NCBI GenBank assembly: GCA_001051155.2
Contig: JYIP02000009.1
Location: 1,922,001 to 1,986,000 of the forward strand
Direction: 5' to 3'
From: Chrysoporthe austroafricana
Taxonomy: Eukaryota; Ascomycota; Sordariomycetes; Diaporthales; Cryphonectriaceae
Length of the DNA: 64,000 nucleotides
Position 1 is the first letter of the stretch. Each line of letters opens with the position of its first letter. Made by a program: the position numbers and the translations under genes. This document shows positions 44,680 through 55,718 of the stretch, one piece after another. Below the pieces are notes generated by a model. The model had not been told where the DNA came from. It did no database searches and saw nothing but the letters and a program-made list of their open reading frames with translations.

Positions 44680-46143
44680 GCCATCCACGCCCCCAGTCCG
44701 GCCTATACGAGCTAGGAAACTGCCAGCCGGCTGTGTTAACCTTCCGTTTTGAGATACCATCTGTATTACGACCTTGTACAGTACACAGGCGATGGCGTTG
44801 ATGGTGGCGAGATGGCATTGTCTTGGTCAGTGTGACACTAACCCCTTCTACCAAAAGGGCATTTTCGTGCTAGACTTGTTCGTGTTTATAAAACAGGTCT
44901 ACGGGCAAAGGGGCTTCAGCAAAGCCCGCTAGGATCATAATGCCATCAACTTTACATGATAACACTTGCGTATATCACATGATACTGATCTGCCATATGT
45001 TGTGCGTCACGAAACCGTGAACCTTGCTCTGGCAACCATGATGCAGATATAGGCAGGACCCTCCGAGTCCGAAGCATTAGTGATGCGCTAAATGTAGCCG
45101 AGGTGACAGGACCATCACTAACAAGGCTACTCTTAATTAAGTCTGTTTACATAGATAAAGGCCGATCGGAGACTCTGACCCTTGGTTTCTACTGTGCGAT
45201 CGTCATTGGTAGCTGATGACGAGCTGGTAGGCTGACTTTCAAGATTCTGAGACTCATAGTACTCGCGCCCGGAACCGTCAGCACGAACATCCAACTTGGA
45301 ATCAGAATTGTAAGATGATTTCCTTGCTAATGAAAAGTTCTCACTGTATACGCACGAGGCTGATGGAGCGTTACATTGAACGAAACTGTCGGATCAATGA
45401 TGGGTCGCCAGTAGATATAGATCGCGATATTATCAAAAACGTGTTTTATTTGAACATCCGCTGCCGTCTCAAGTGCAATGATGGTTTGAGCGAGTGAAAC
45501 GGCACAGCCGCGGTCGTAGTTTCTGCCTTGCCGAACCGCCGGCGGAAGGGAGTCAAGTAGCATTGGAGACCAATGTCCGAGAGCTCTCCGTCTCCCCCTC
45601 CATCCTAGCCTTGAGACCGACAGTCTAAGGACTGTCCATATTGGCTATGCCCGAAGAAGCAATGAGCACTCGCAAATCACGCCTGTACATGGTCCGCAGA
45701 CCAGTGAAAAAGCTTGTTCAGAGCCCTAAACTTCAGGTCGATTTTCCAGATCCTGTACGTGGCGGTCCTGGCCTCACCAACACTGTGTTACAAAAGAGTA
45801 CCACATGCAAATACATTATTCCGAAGTTGTGTTCTCAAACCTTCAGTTCGTTTTATGTGTGCGCGCGTTAAGCTGCTCATAACCCTGGTCCAAGGGTGGA
45901 CGTAGTAATTGTAGACGAGACTGAATAATTTACTTTATAATTCTATTTTCAGAATTTCAATTCGATGTTGCTTCGTAATTGTCGACAGTTAGTGATTCAA
46001 TAACACTTGCAGAAACAAATTCGAATAAGATGAATTAACCTATTCAAACTAAGGTACTATTATCGTGTTAGTTACAAGCTAAGATGCTTGATTCGCAAGA
46101 ATGGAAGGGGTGAAAGTGGAATATAGCCAGAGCTCAGGCAGCT
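44680..46143. other. 1.5-kb intergenic region
   Basis: No gene recognised. The part from about 45900 to 46090 is noticeably AT-rich. Short open frames show no motif. Confidence 0.5.
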
Positions 46144-46791
46144 TTACAAAACTCTATTAATAAAGTAAACAGTCGCCTTAAGCTTCGACAGGAAGGCATC
46201 GAGACCAAACATTATGACCTTGGTAGGATCAACCTCATTCTCCGCGTAAATAAGCTTCCCATTGTCAATAATCATTGCCCATCGCCCATTACGATCGCCT
46301 ATGCTAGCATCCCGGCCGTGATTCTTCGAAAATTCGGACTTTTTGTCCCTTACAAAAACAAGATCCTCACGCCCAGCACCGACTGAGCAGAACATACAAC
46401 CAAAATATGGCAAGTCCTTACACGGCGTACAGCAGAGACAAGACTCACCTTGACCCATGCGCTCATTACCCATCCATCGTTGTATGCAACCATAGCAACG
46501 GCATCGACGCCCTTCTCCTTGAGCTTATCGAACTTGTCAACGAACGGTGGGATCTGGTAAGCCTGGCATGATGGTGTGGAAGTTCCCGGGGCTGAGACCA
46601 AGACGGCCTTCTTGCCCTTCCACTTCTCGCTGGTGTTGTAGTCCTGTGGTGTGCCCACTAGAGTAGGATTCAGATTCTTGATTGACATCCAGCTGCACTC
46701 GAGTTTTCATCACAAAAACACCAGTGTTGAATCAAACACACTCGAAGGCCACTTCATCGGAAAGACTTTCTCCTGTTTTGAGCGGGACCAT
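46144..46791 (-). CDS. peroxiredoxin, PMP20/AspF3 (Prx5) type, with frame conflict
   Basis: Thiol peroxidase reducing H2O2 and alkyl hydroperoxides. Exons on the minus strand: 46791-46742 (N-terminus through V-A-F-D), 46692-46449 and 46382-46144; introns of 49 and 66 nt. The peroxidatic cysteine is Cys59 in P-G-T-S-T-P-S-C-Q. Conserved blocks are K-G-V-D-A-V-A-M-V-A-Y-N-D-G-W-V-M-S-A-W and, in exon 3, G-R-W-A-M-I-I-D-N-G-K-L-I-Y-A-E. The best donor (AAG|GTGAGT) and acceptor (CTCAG, at 46383) do not bring exon 3 into its conserved frame; the join is off by one base. A weaker donor four bases on, or a rare GAG acceptor (46366), would fix it. The family's usual C-terminal S-K-L is followed here by 11 extra codons. 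This may be a decaying copy; whether function remains is uncertain. Confidence 0.8.
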
Positions 46792-49700
46792 GATATTTTG
46801 CTCATTCCTGGAGGGATGAAGTCTGATTAGAGTGTCTCGTATCTACACCCTGGACGAGATGCCGGGCGGCGAAACTTTGTCCACATGTGACTCTCAAGAT
46901 TTATACCGCGCAGTAACGCTGCTTGAGGCACATGTGCCTTCACCGGTAGCTGCATTCGCGCGAAAACTAGTTGCCTGCTTGTTCACTGCTTGAAGCGGAC
47001 CGGGCCTCGGTACGTACCGGGTGGCTAGGGCGTCAGCCCTGATGTTGGCAAATCGGCGGGGGATTGAGCTTGAGCAGTGAGGAAGTACAAATTAGCCGAC
47101 TTATGGCAGTGGTTGCTAGTACGACGTATTTCTTAGGCGTGTCTGAGAATCAAACTAATTGGCCAGGTTTCCCAACGTGGCTGCCGGAAGCTTAAGTGAG
47201 AAGGCCTCTTACACCGAGGAGTGTTTCAGCAAAGACATAATATATAATGTGACCGGATATACGATGAAGCGAGCATAAAGCATACATTTCGACTCGGAGG
47301 CCTCGTTTGCAAGAGACGAAAGACTTCAACGGGCATTGAGGAACGACCAGATCCCATTTGGTACCTAGCAGATATCTAATGAAAGCGTCCGCTCCTTTAA
47401 ACGTTCCATCAATCGTGTCCCCGTCATACACCCTCACGGGGGAGTCTCGAAGACCTGAAGTATATCAATCCGCCGCAATCCGTTCACATTTGGTGGCCAC
47501 CACATGATAGTGAGAGAGCGGCGGCGGAAAGAATCGAAGTTATTGTTGACCTTGTCGCTCGATAAGCATGAAAATACTTGTGCGCCGTCAAAATGTAAGC
47601 CTAAGGGCGTATCGAGATTAGATTTCTATCGGCTCTTGCGTGTTTTCACGAGGCGAGAGGCTTCGTGGTGCCTGGCATCATCAGACTGCCAACCGATAAT
47701 TCGTTGTAGAAGTCTCTCGTCCGCAACTGCAAAGAGACACCTTGGGGTAGTCCCTTTACATAATAATGCAGTAGGAGTATCCATTGACGCCAATGGAGGA
47801 GTTGGAGGTCTGAGCGTTGGAAGGCATTTTGATTTGGTGGGTTAAAGCGTAAAGCTGAAGAGATTATTTGATTTGAAATTGTTGAAGGTTTGTGATGAAG
47901 ATGAGAAAGAAGAGCAGGCTATTCCAATGGTGGGCGGAGGGCGGCCGTCTTTATGCTCAGCGACAGTCGGTACAGAATAGTTTATGTTAGTCACAACGCT
48001 GAGTATTTTACTCAGGTTTGGGACTTTCGTAAGTTGAAGAAGTTCGGCGCGTTCAATGGTCGCACTTCTGCGGAGACGCATAGTATTGTGCTTGATATTG
48101 TTGCAACACGTTGGCATTCAATCTGCAGTCTGTTCTTTGACCTTTTCCAGCCCTTTTGGCATACTTGACCACCATAGTGCAAACCACAAGAGGGGCGGTA
48201 GTATTATCTCCAAGTGCGACTTTTGATGAAGCTGAAGTTGGAATACTGTCTTGCTTACAGAAGGACGTGCCACATGGTCGTTTGCCAATTGAAGCGCCAC
48301 GCCGAATGCCCCTTTCATTATTTGCCGACTGGAGACGCACGGGAGGCCAATGTGAGCGAGCAAGGCTTAATCGTAGCAGGACATTTCTACCGCGGATCCT
48401 CGGCCACTACGACCACTATGTCCCACGGAGTAGTCAGATGGCGGTAAGCCCTCAATCATCCGCGACCAGAGCTATCGCGCCACTGCCTAGAGTGGAAATT
48501 TCAAAGATTCGCTATTTGCATTGGCTCTTGTAGCGTCTTCAACACGGATATATATACCTGCGACCACCAGAGTCCGTAAGCTCTTTCAGGGCTCTTCTGT
48601 AGATGGTGCGGGACTTTGGATCAATGCGAGACTCGATTTGAGCTATGGGATCACATTCTCTATGTACTCACAAGGAAGTGAGAATGGTTGCCGGCGCAGT
48701 GGTGGCTATGAGGAGTAGCGTGACAGCTGTCTGGGCAGCGGACAATTTTGAACTTGTGCAAGAGTGTGAGTTTACCTTAAAGAACCTTACGTTATGGGAT
48801 CACCTAGAGACAATAGCCCACGGTGTGCTCACCGTTAATGAGAGTGATCGAAAGTTGAAGCCACCATCAATCGGTATGGCCGAGCACGCGGTGTTGTGTG
48901 GGACTGCGCATATTGATTCAGAGGAATATTAGACGTTAAACTCTCACATTGTTGCCGGAGTAGGCAGACCGCTCGCTGCACGTGGCAAGTAGGAGCTGTC
49001 ATCTGTCGTAGCATCTCTCGAGCGTGTTCACCAGTAGCTCGGGGCTATTCGAGTCACTTTCACGCCGGTACATGACTGTTCACCCTCCATGCGTTGTCCT
49101 AACGGGACCAGGGTTAGCAGGTGGCGGGGCGTTATGAAGGAATAGTTCTCCTCGTTTGACTAAGGTCACACCTACTGGAACAAGGACATGAAAACACATA
49201 GCTATCTTCCACTGTTTTCCGGCAAAAGGTGTTCTGCTTCACTTTCATGGGCTTTTGTACACGACCATGCGACCCCACAGGCTCACCTAGAACATGGCAG
49301 ACGTGAGAGATCTCATGCGTCCCCCGGTCGTTGTTCTCGGTCGACTCATCAGCTTGGATGGTCGGTTTCAAACCAAGGCAACTTTTCACACATCAAGCCA
49401 TAGATCGGTAGGCATCTCTATCACTAAATTTAACAGCAGAAAAGTGACAGGGCCTGCAAAGCCAGGAAGGATCAGCTGGATGCTCTGTACCCCTGCTACT
49501 GTTGATATTTGCGGAGACGAGGGAGGGAGACAGTCCGGTATGTTAGACTAGTCAAACACCCAAAGGGCCGGCAGCCTGGCAGATTTGTAGGAGGGGCGGA
49601 CAAGGAAAGAAAGGAAGGAGGCTGAGGGGGGAGGAGTTTGGGGGAAAAGATAAACCTAAACATTAACATAAAAATAAAAAGGGATGATAAGGCAAATGTC

Positions 49701-52085
49701 AAGAAGTCAGCTACTTCTGCCACAAAGACGACCAGGAGAGACCCACTTAGCAGAGACGACGACTCCCAGCTCTGCGCGACCGCAGACGGGAGGGCCATGG
49801 AGCAGAGCTGCAGCGCTCAAGGCAATGTCGTAAGCATAGGGATGGCTCCAGAGAGTCGGAACCGTCCTCTCCGAGACAAACATGGTTGGTCGCTAAGGAC
49901 AGCCATCTCCGACCCTACAGCCGGCCTGACAGGCCTGGCCGCGCGAGATGGTCATGGCGCACAAGAACGAAATGAGGCGCAAACGTCTCACTTGACAGCA
50001 CCGGCTGGAGGGGCTGAACGGGCAGGGCGGGCCAGCTGACCGGCTGAGCGACTGAGGCCTGCGATCTAGTTTGTTCTGTGAAGTCCTGCAGGAGTTGTGG
50101 TAGCATGGCCGAAGTCTGAACGACGATAGGCAAATGAGACGATGAAGCCACTGGCGGGCAGGTGTCCGTGGTACAGGATCTCCAGAATGGTAGGACAGTC
50201 TGCCATGACGATATCGTGTAGGTGCTGGGTTGTGGTTGGGTGGCTGTGTCTGGCAAGATGAGATGAACAGACCTCCGGGGGGCTGTGAGCGTTAAGGATC
50301 CGGGCTGGAAGGATGCAACATAACGCACGCTAACAGTCGAGCCTTATTGCAAATATTCGATGCCTTGTCAGTGACTCCAGAATCCATCCCAAGAAGCAAA
50401 CTCAACACGACGAGATAGGACCAATCTGGGCAAGTACACACAGGCGTTCTGACAAACCCAGGCACGGAGTGTGCTACGTCAAGTGGAAATCCCTCTTCAT
50501 CCGAACGAAGGATTGATATGGCCTGTTAACACAAGAGCCTCAAAATCTACGCGGCCAGAATCCAGGCGACCAGGCCCTGTAGATCGCTGGCCCGCTTTTC
50601 CTCGATCGACCTGACGGGCCTGACCTGGGGAAGCTGAGCCTCCCCCTCGTGCCCCTCTAACCTCTAAACCTGCCCCTTCGAGTATTCTCACTCCTACACC
50701 TGATCATGTTCGCCTTACCCCATGCGACCCTCACCCTGCGGCCCCCGGATGCCGGATGCCTCAGTTGGTGGGCTTGGGCTCATCTCGCCATGGAAGACGA
50801 TCGCAGGCGCTGCTTCTACCGCCCTCTAGAGAGGTCTCCGCGCGGATCGCCGAAGACGCCAATGATGGTACCAGCCCCTGTTGCGCCGTTACGCGCCTGA
50901 GTAGGGGCCGTCGTTACCTAGTACACGCTTGCTTTCCTCACCACCACCATAGTACCTTAGCTGCTGTGGAACTCAGGATCCACTAGCAGCAAGTGCCAAG
51001 TGCTGCCTTGCGTAGCGGACCACTAGCACCAATCGAGGAGCTCGAGGGCGTGCGGCGGCGGCAGACGCGATGCCGGCGGAAAGAGTCATCTGCAGAATCA
51101 CACACCTGACGCTGTCCAGCTCAGACCAGCTGCATCTCCTGAGACCGAGCGAGGGGGGTGGGGTGCATCTACATGCCTCGTCACTGCATGCGAGATGTCC
51201 ATGGTAGGCGAAGCTAGATCTGTCATCTCTGACGCTTTCGAGGCCCTCTTCGCTCCTTCGGCCTGACCTCCATGCTTTCTGGTACTCAGAACGGCGCCCG
51301 GAGCCAGTGCTCGGGCGGCGTTGTCTACGTTCCGGCGGGAGACTGGTGTACGGCCAGCCATCAGGATCACTTATGCATATAGACGGTCTGCTATGGCACT
51401 CAGCCACGCCCATTGGCCTCAGAATATAGGCATTCCCTCAGGCACGGCAGTGGATTAGACGCGACACAGCCAGTAAGAGCCCAAGCGCAACCAAAAGGTG
51501 GGCCAGTACCAGGCTGCCGGGCTGTGGCTAAGCGCCGGTAAGCACTACAGGCGAGCGGCCATGGTAGTCCCATAGCCCGACTTTTTCAACTTGTCTGCCA
51601 CGGGAACAATGCCCCCGAGGGCAAATTGATTACAGTCGCTGCAGTCCCATCTACAGCATGTCCCTTTCTGGCGTCCAGAGTTGAGGGCTCCCAAGGTGTG
51701 ACGCACCCTCTTGCAACAGTGGTCCCTGGAGTCCTCTTAATATTTCTAAGCAGAGCAATGGCCTACTTCCACATGGCCGCATACAGCATGCATCTTACGG
51801 CAATATAAGTTCGAGACCCGCATGTACTGTGCCCACTACAACAAGATTTCCTCCTCACTCCCCTTCCGCGAATCATCGTACCTTGTCAAGCTGCAAGGCA
51901 TCTCGACAGTCAGGACAAGGCTTCAAGACAACAAGCATTTTCGCCTATCGTTGCATCACATCGACCCAGCCCGCTCAAGCGACATTGGCCCTAGTCCGAA
52001 CTCGGTATTCCCCTGTATGGTGGCTCGAATCGAAATCATTGACCTGCGCATGCCCCATACTAGACAGCTAAGGCGTTCCAGTACA
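46792..52085. other. 5.3-kb gene desert
   Basis: No supported gene. A minus-strand segment ending near 47835 looks like a real transcript leader (CAAATCAAAATG) but its frame closes after 23 codons, and I could not find a convincing splice partner. An 81-codon minus frame (47437-47192) is unassigned. The plus-strand frame open from 51822 into the Cys/His repeat gene is discussed with that gene. Confidence 0.45.
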
Positions 52086-53528
52086 ATGGCTGCCGATCGC
52101 GACAGCAGACGGTGCAAAGCTCCGGGCTGCGGACAGAAGAGCGTCCACGAAACATTATCCAGCGAAAGAATCTACTCGTTATACTGCCAGGAGCACACAT
52201 GCCAGGCTCCTAGGAACCAACACACTCCCTTCTGCATCAACCATCGAAACCCAGCAAACCGATATTGTGCCTTCCACGGCAAATGTAGAGCCCGTGGATG
52301 CACACAACAGGCCCTGCGACAAGAAAAGCAACCGTTCCCCTACCTCTGCTCTCACCACCGCTGCATGCACTGTACAAGCCCACGATTTGGCAACTTCCGC
52401 GTTTGCGAGGCCCACCTCACATGCCAGGTCCACGGATGCCGCAACCATCCCAATCTAAAGCACCCGGGTCTCCTCTGTCACAACCACTCTTGCACGATCG
52501 TGCGAAACTGTCCTCAGCCAGCTATTGGTGCTGTTGGTCATGTTTCGCACTGCCGACAGCATTTGCCTTGTGGGATTTTCCGCGGCTGTACGCGGTTACG
52601 AGCCCGTCATCCCGACGGTCGACAACTCATCCATTGCGATGAGCATACTCCGTGCCGGTCAGCCCACGGATGCCGCAATCTCGCCCAGCCGCGATCCGTC
52701 TTTTGCTACGAGCATAAGTGCAGCTTAGAAGCATGCCCTCGCGAGAAGCATATACACTCGAATTATTGCCAACATCATACATGTTTTCATCAAGGCTGCC
52801 AACAGGCTGTTTACGACATTGGGAGCAACACCGCCCGATTCTGCTTCACTCATAAGTGCTCCAATCCTAACTGCGTTGCTGGCGCAAAAACGATTAATGG
52901 CTATTGCGAGAACCATGGTTGCACACACGGCTCATGTAACGCCCAAAGGAAAGAAAACGCGAGTTATTGCATCCAACACCGATGCCACGCGGAGGGATGC
53001 AGGCATGAAGCGATGCACAGGAACGGGTTCTGTCATAGTCATGGCTGCGTTGAGACTGGGTGTAAAAGTCCTCGCTTGGGCGGACGCAAACACATACGGC
53101 AGTGTCTCGAACACTATACTGAGCATGTGCAAAGGCACGCCGCGAGCAGGGTCGGACACGCGGCTCATCTTCGGCAGGCTGAGCTGGAGGATGAGTTGAG
53201 GCAATATGAGAGGGCCGAGCAGATCCGCAGGCACCGGGAACAGGAAGAAAGAAATCGCATCGAAGAAGAGCAACTGGAAGCCGAGTATCGACGGAATATC
53301 AGGGCCGAGGCTGAAAGGCTGAGACGCGAGGAAGATATTCAACGCAGAGAGGAGGCGCGTCGTATCGCAGCGGAGATGGCCGCTAGGGTTATCGACCACA
53401 ATCGCGAAGAGAGAAGGAGACGAGAGACGGAAGCAGACGAGAGATTCGCAGAGCAATTGAGGCATGAAGAAGCCGATGCACTAGCTGAGAGGATGAGAGA
53501 GAGGATGAGGAGGAATAGACGCTGGTGA
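52086..53528 (+). CDS. Cys/His-rich tandem-repeat protein (C-x4-C...C-x2-H units) with coiled-coil tail
   Basis: 480 residues, no intron. From residue 10 to about 350 the protein is built of roughly 15 units of pattern C-x(4-5)-C-x(8-20)-[FY]-C-x2-H, one to two residues apart, for example C-H-A-E-G-C...F-C-H-S-H and C-T-H-G-S-C...Y-C-I-Q-H. Each unit supplies three Cys and one His, the usual set for one Zn(II). The remaining 110 residues are Arg/Glu-rich with heptad-like spacing (R-R-E-E-D-I-Q-R-R-E-E-A-R-R) and should form a long coiled coil. I do not recognise the family. Repeated small zinc modules plus a coiled coil suggest a scaffold or nucleic-acid binder, which is inference. The start at 52086 has good context (ACA-ATG-GC). 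The frame is open without motif back to an ATG at 51822, so 88 more residues are possible. Confidence 0.82.
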   Translation: MAADRDSRRCKAPGCGQKSVHETLSSERIYSLYCQEHTCQAPRNQHTPFCINHRNPANRYCAFHGKCRARGCTQQALRQEKQPFPYLCSHHRCMHCTSPRFGNFRVCEAHLTCQVHGCRNHPNLKHPGLLCHNHSCTIVRNCPQPAIGAVGHVSHCRQHLPCGIFRGCTRLRARHPDGRQLIHCDEHTPCRSAHGCRNLAQPRSVFCYEHKCSLEACPREKHIHSNYCQHHTCFHQGCQQAVYDIGSNTARFCFTHKCSNPNCVAGAKTINGYCENHGCTHGSCNAQRKENASYCIQHRCHAEGCRHEAMHRNGFCHSHGCVETGCKSPRLGGRKHIRQCLEHYTEHVQRHAASRVGHAAHLRQAELEDELRQYERAEQIRRHREQEERNRIEEEQLEAEYRRNIRAEAERLRREEDIQRREEARRIAAEMAARVIDHNREERRRRETEADERFAEQLRHEEADALAERMRERMRRNRRW

Positions 53529-53877
53529 TTCGTTGCTTTCACCATCGCGTTGGCTCATGCTGATTTAGACTTTGCTGTCGTGAGGCGGTGGATAGGAGGA
53601 CTGATACCATAGATACCATATCCATTAAAAGGGAAATAAATAAATGAAACATATAGTCTAATTTGGCTGATATATATTGCCCTACTTGGAATGGTAATGA
53701 GTGTTTCTCGTATGCTCATATGGTTCAAGAAAGTGGTTCACTATTGGTTTAGGCAGACTTGGCACTCTCGGGAGAGAAGAAGTTGAGTTTTGGCTCAGTC
53801 TACCTGAGCTCTAGGTATACCCCTGCCAGCCTGTTCTATGTGTCCATGCACACCCTTGAACAACCTTTCCCCCGGGT
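53529..53877. other. 3' interval between convergent genes
   Basis: About 350 bp, AT-rich in the middle, presumably holding the polyadenylation sites of the two converging genes. Confidence 0.5.
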
Positions 53878-54666
53878 CTACCGAACAATAATAGTCTGGG
53901 CGCCACCTTGGCCAGAAGGGCCCTGACCGTCGTAATCTCCCTCATTGATACCCGCGCTATCATCCTCACTGGATTCATCAACATCCTCTTTGCCGCCTTC
54001 ACTCTCAGAGTCAGCCTGGTCACGGTTGGCTCTTGACTGCTCCCACATCTCCTTATACGGCGAGACCTTCCTGAGTTTGGCGAACTTCAGCTGACAGGCC
54101 TTGAGTTTACGGTTCATATATTTCTGTAGATGGTATGTTAGGCACATACTCATTCTTTTTCGTCATTTGAGACGTGGAGGAATACGTACCCCAGCGATGT
54201 CGGGATAGCGGATACCCTCGCAACGCAGCCGGACAAGGCGCTGCTCCTCGTCGTAGGACCACATCTTGCGAATCTCCAGAGCCGTCTCTGTGTCAACGGT
54301 CTTGACAACTTTAGGCTGAGCACTGGCTTTGGCCTTGGCCTTGTCTTTGCCCTTGATCGCCACCTCATCATCAGAGGAGAGTACATCATTCCTCGCGACC
54401 TCGCTCGTGGTGATTCCCCAGCGAGTGGGAATATTCCCATAGGGCAGCCCAACCGTCTCGTCCACGACCAGATACCCCTGGCTGGACGGAGAGTGCCCTC
54501 TGTCTACCTGACCACGCTTGAGGAGAAGGCCCCAAGCTTCAGGCGAGATGTCCTGGAGATTGGAACTCGTTGTTGAATATCTTCCCCTGCCAAAATAGTC
54601 AGGTTAGATCTCATGAAGAACTCTCAAAAGAGTCATACCAGAAGATATTACTTGCCTCTCACTCAT
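53878..54666 (-). CDS. Myb/SANT-like domain protein
   Basis: 217 residues from three exons on the minus strand: 54666-54656 (only 11 nt), 54586-54190 and 54123-53878. Residues about 112-157 look like a Myb/SANT repeat (M-W-S-Y-D-E-E-Q-R-L ... Y-P-D-I-A-G|K-Y-M-N-R-K-L-K-A-C), with the second intron inside the domain. Upstream is a Lys/Ala-rich basic stretch; the tail is acidic and Gly-rich. The first intron starts GC in perfect GC-donor context (AG|GCAAGT), includes CTAAC and CTGAC branch-like motifs, and ends GGCAG. It alone gives the right phase: the neighbouring GT donor (CAA|GTAATA) would put exon 2 out of frame. DNA or chromatin binding in the nucleus is inferred. The tiny first exon makes the start less certain. 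Confidence 0.72.
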
Positions 54667-55718
54667 TTTGGTAGTTCAATAGTAGTATAACCTCGTAGGG
54701 ACAAGAGATCAGAGGTAGTTAGGCTAAAAGAGAAGTGCTTCTTGCATTACTGGCTGTGTAATGGTCATGGGAGCGAGGTGAGATGTAGCAGTGTCCACTT
54801 CAAGGAGACGTATCCGTCTCCCACATTGCTGATTAGATGTGCGGGGAGTATTGGCCTACAATTCAGGTGTCATGGGATGAGGTTATATGCTTAAGGAATC
54901 TACATTGTGTGGGAAAACAATGTGTACAAGTGACCAGCTCTGTGGTGAATGACGGCCGGCACATAATTGAGTGGATAGATAATTTAATGCGATTATTTAT
55001 TTACATTCCAATGTTATCCTTGGACAATGGTGTTGCTATGATCTATACATTGAAGCACCTCATTGTATGGGACTCCGTTACATTTGTAAAAGGTTGGATC
55101 CTACGATGTAAACAGAAGATCAGACAGCCTAGTAGCCTGGGATCCATAGTCTTGATATTTCTCAGTCTGAAACTGGCTATTGTGTTAAGCGACAATGGCT
55201 GTAGAGATGATATTGCTATAATGGAAGACGACACGCAGTGGGGAGGAGAATGATATAGACGAGAGAGACACGGTGAAAATGATAGACAACTCCATGATTA
55301 GCGCGAATATTGTCGGCACCCTGTGTCCCTCGTAGGTAAGAAGCAGGTGTGTTTGAAATCGTATCCACACAATACTTGACAAGAGACTTGGGAAAACTCT
55401 ATGAGACAGTAGGTTTGAATGATAGCCTAAGACTAGACACAAATTCAAGAAATTGTCTGAGATGAGATGAAGAGAGATGACGTTGTGCGGGTTAGGGTCT
55501 TCAAACGCTGCGAATCACAGTAGGGTTTGCTCATTGGCTGACATGCCGGTGGGAACCCCCTCTTGAACCTTGATTCACACAACAAACGCTTTGAGGCAAC
55601 GTCAACTCAACCTCATCCCGTCGACTCCTCGGCCAGACATCGCCTCTTTACTCCTTTTACATCAGACAAGCTCCTCAAGACTCAACAGAAAACGTGTCGA
55701 TGGCACGCACCACCAGAT
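54667..55718. other. divergent promoter region (Myb-like / CHL1)
   Basis: About 1 kb, AT-rich around 54900-55400. A 138-codon plus-strand frame (54837-55253) shows no motif and is not called. Confidence 0.5.

Noticed and set aside
47192..47835. Possible small spliced gene on the minus strand
   Set aside because: A leader-like sequence and 23-codon frame exist, but no donor/acceptor pair gave a credible continuation.
54837..55253. 138-codon frame between the Myb-like gene and CHL1
   Set aside because: AT-rich, no motif, overlapping frames on both strands; probably chance.
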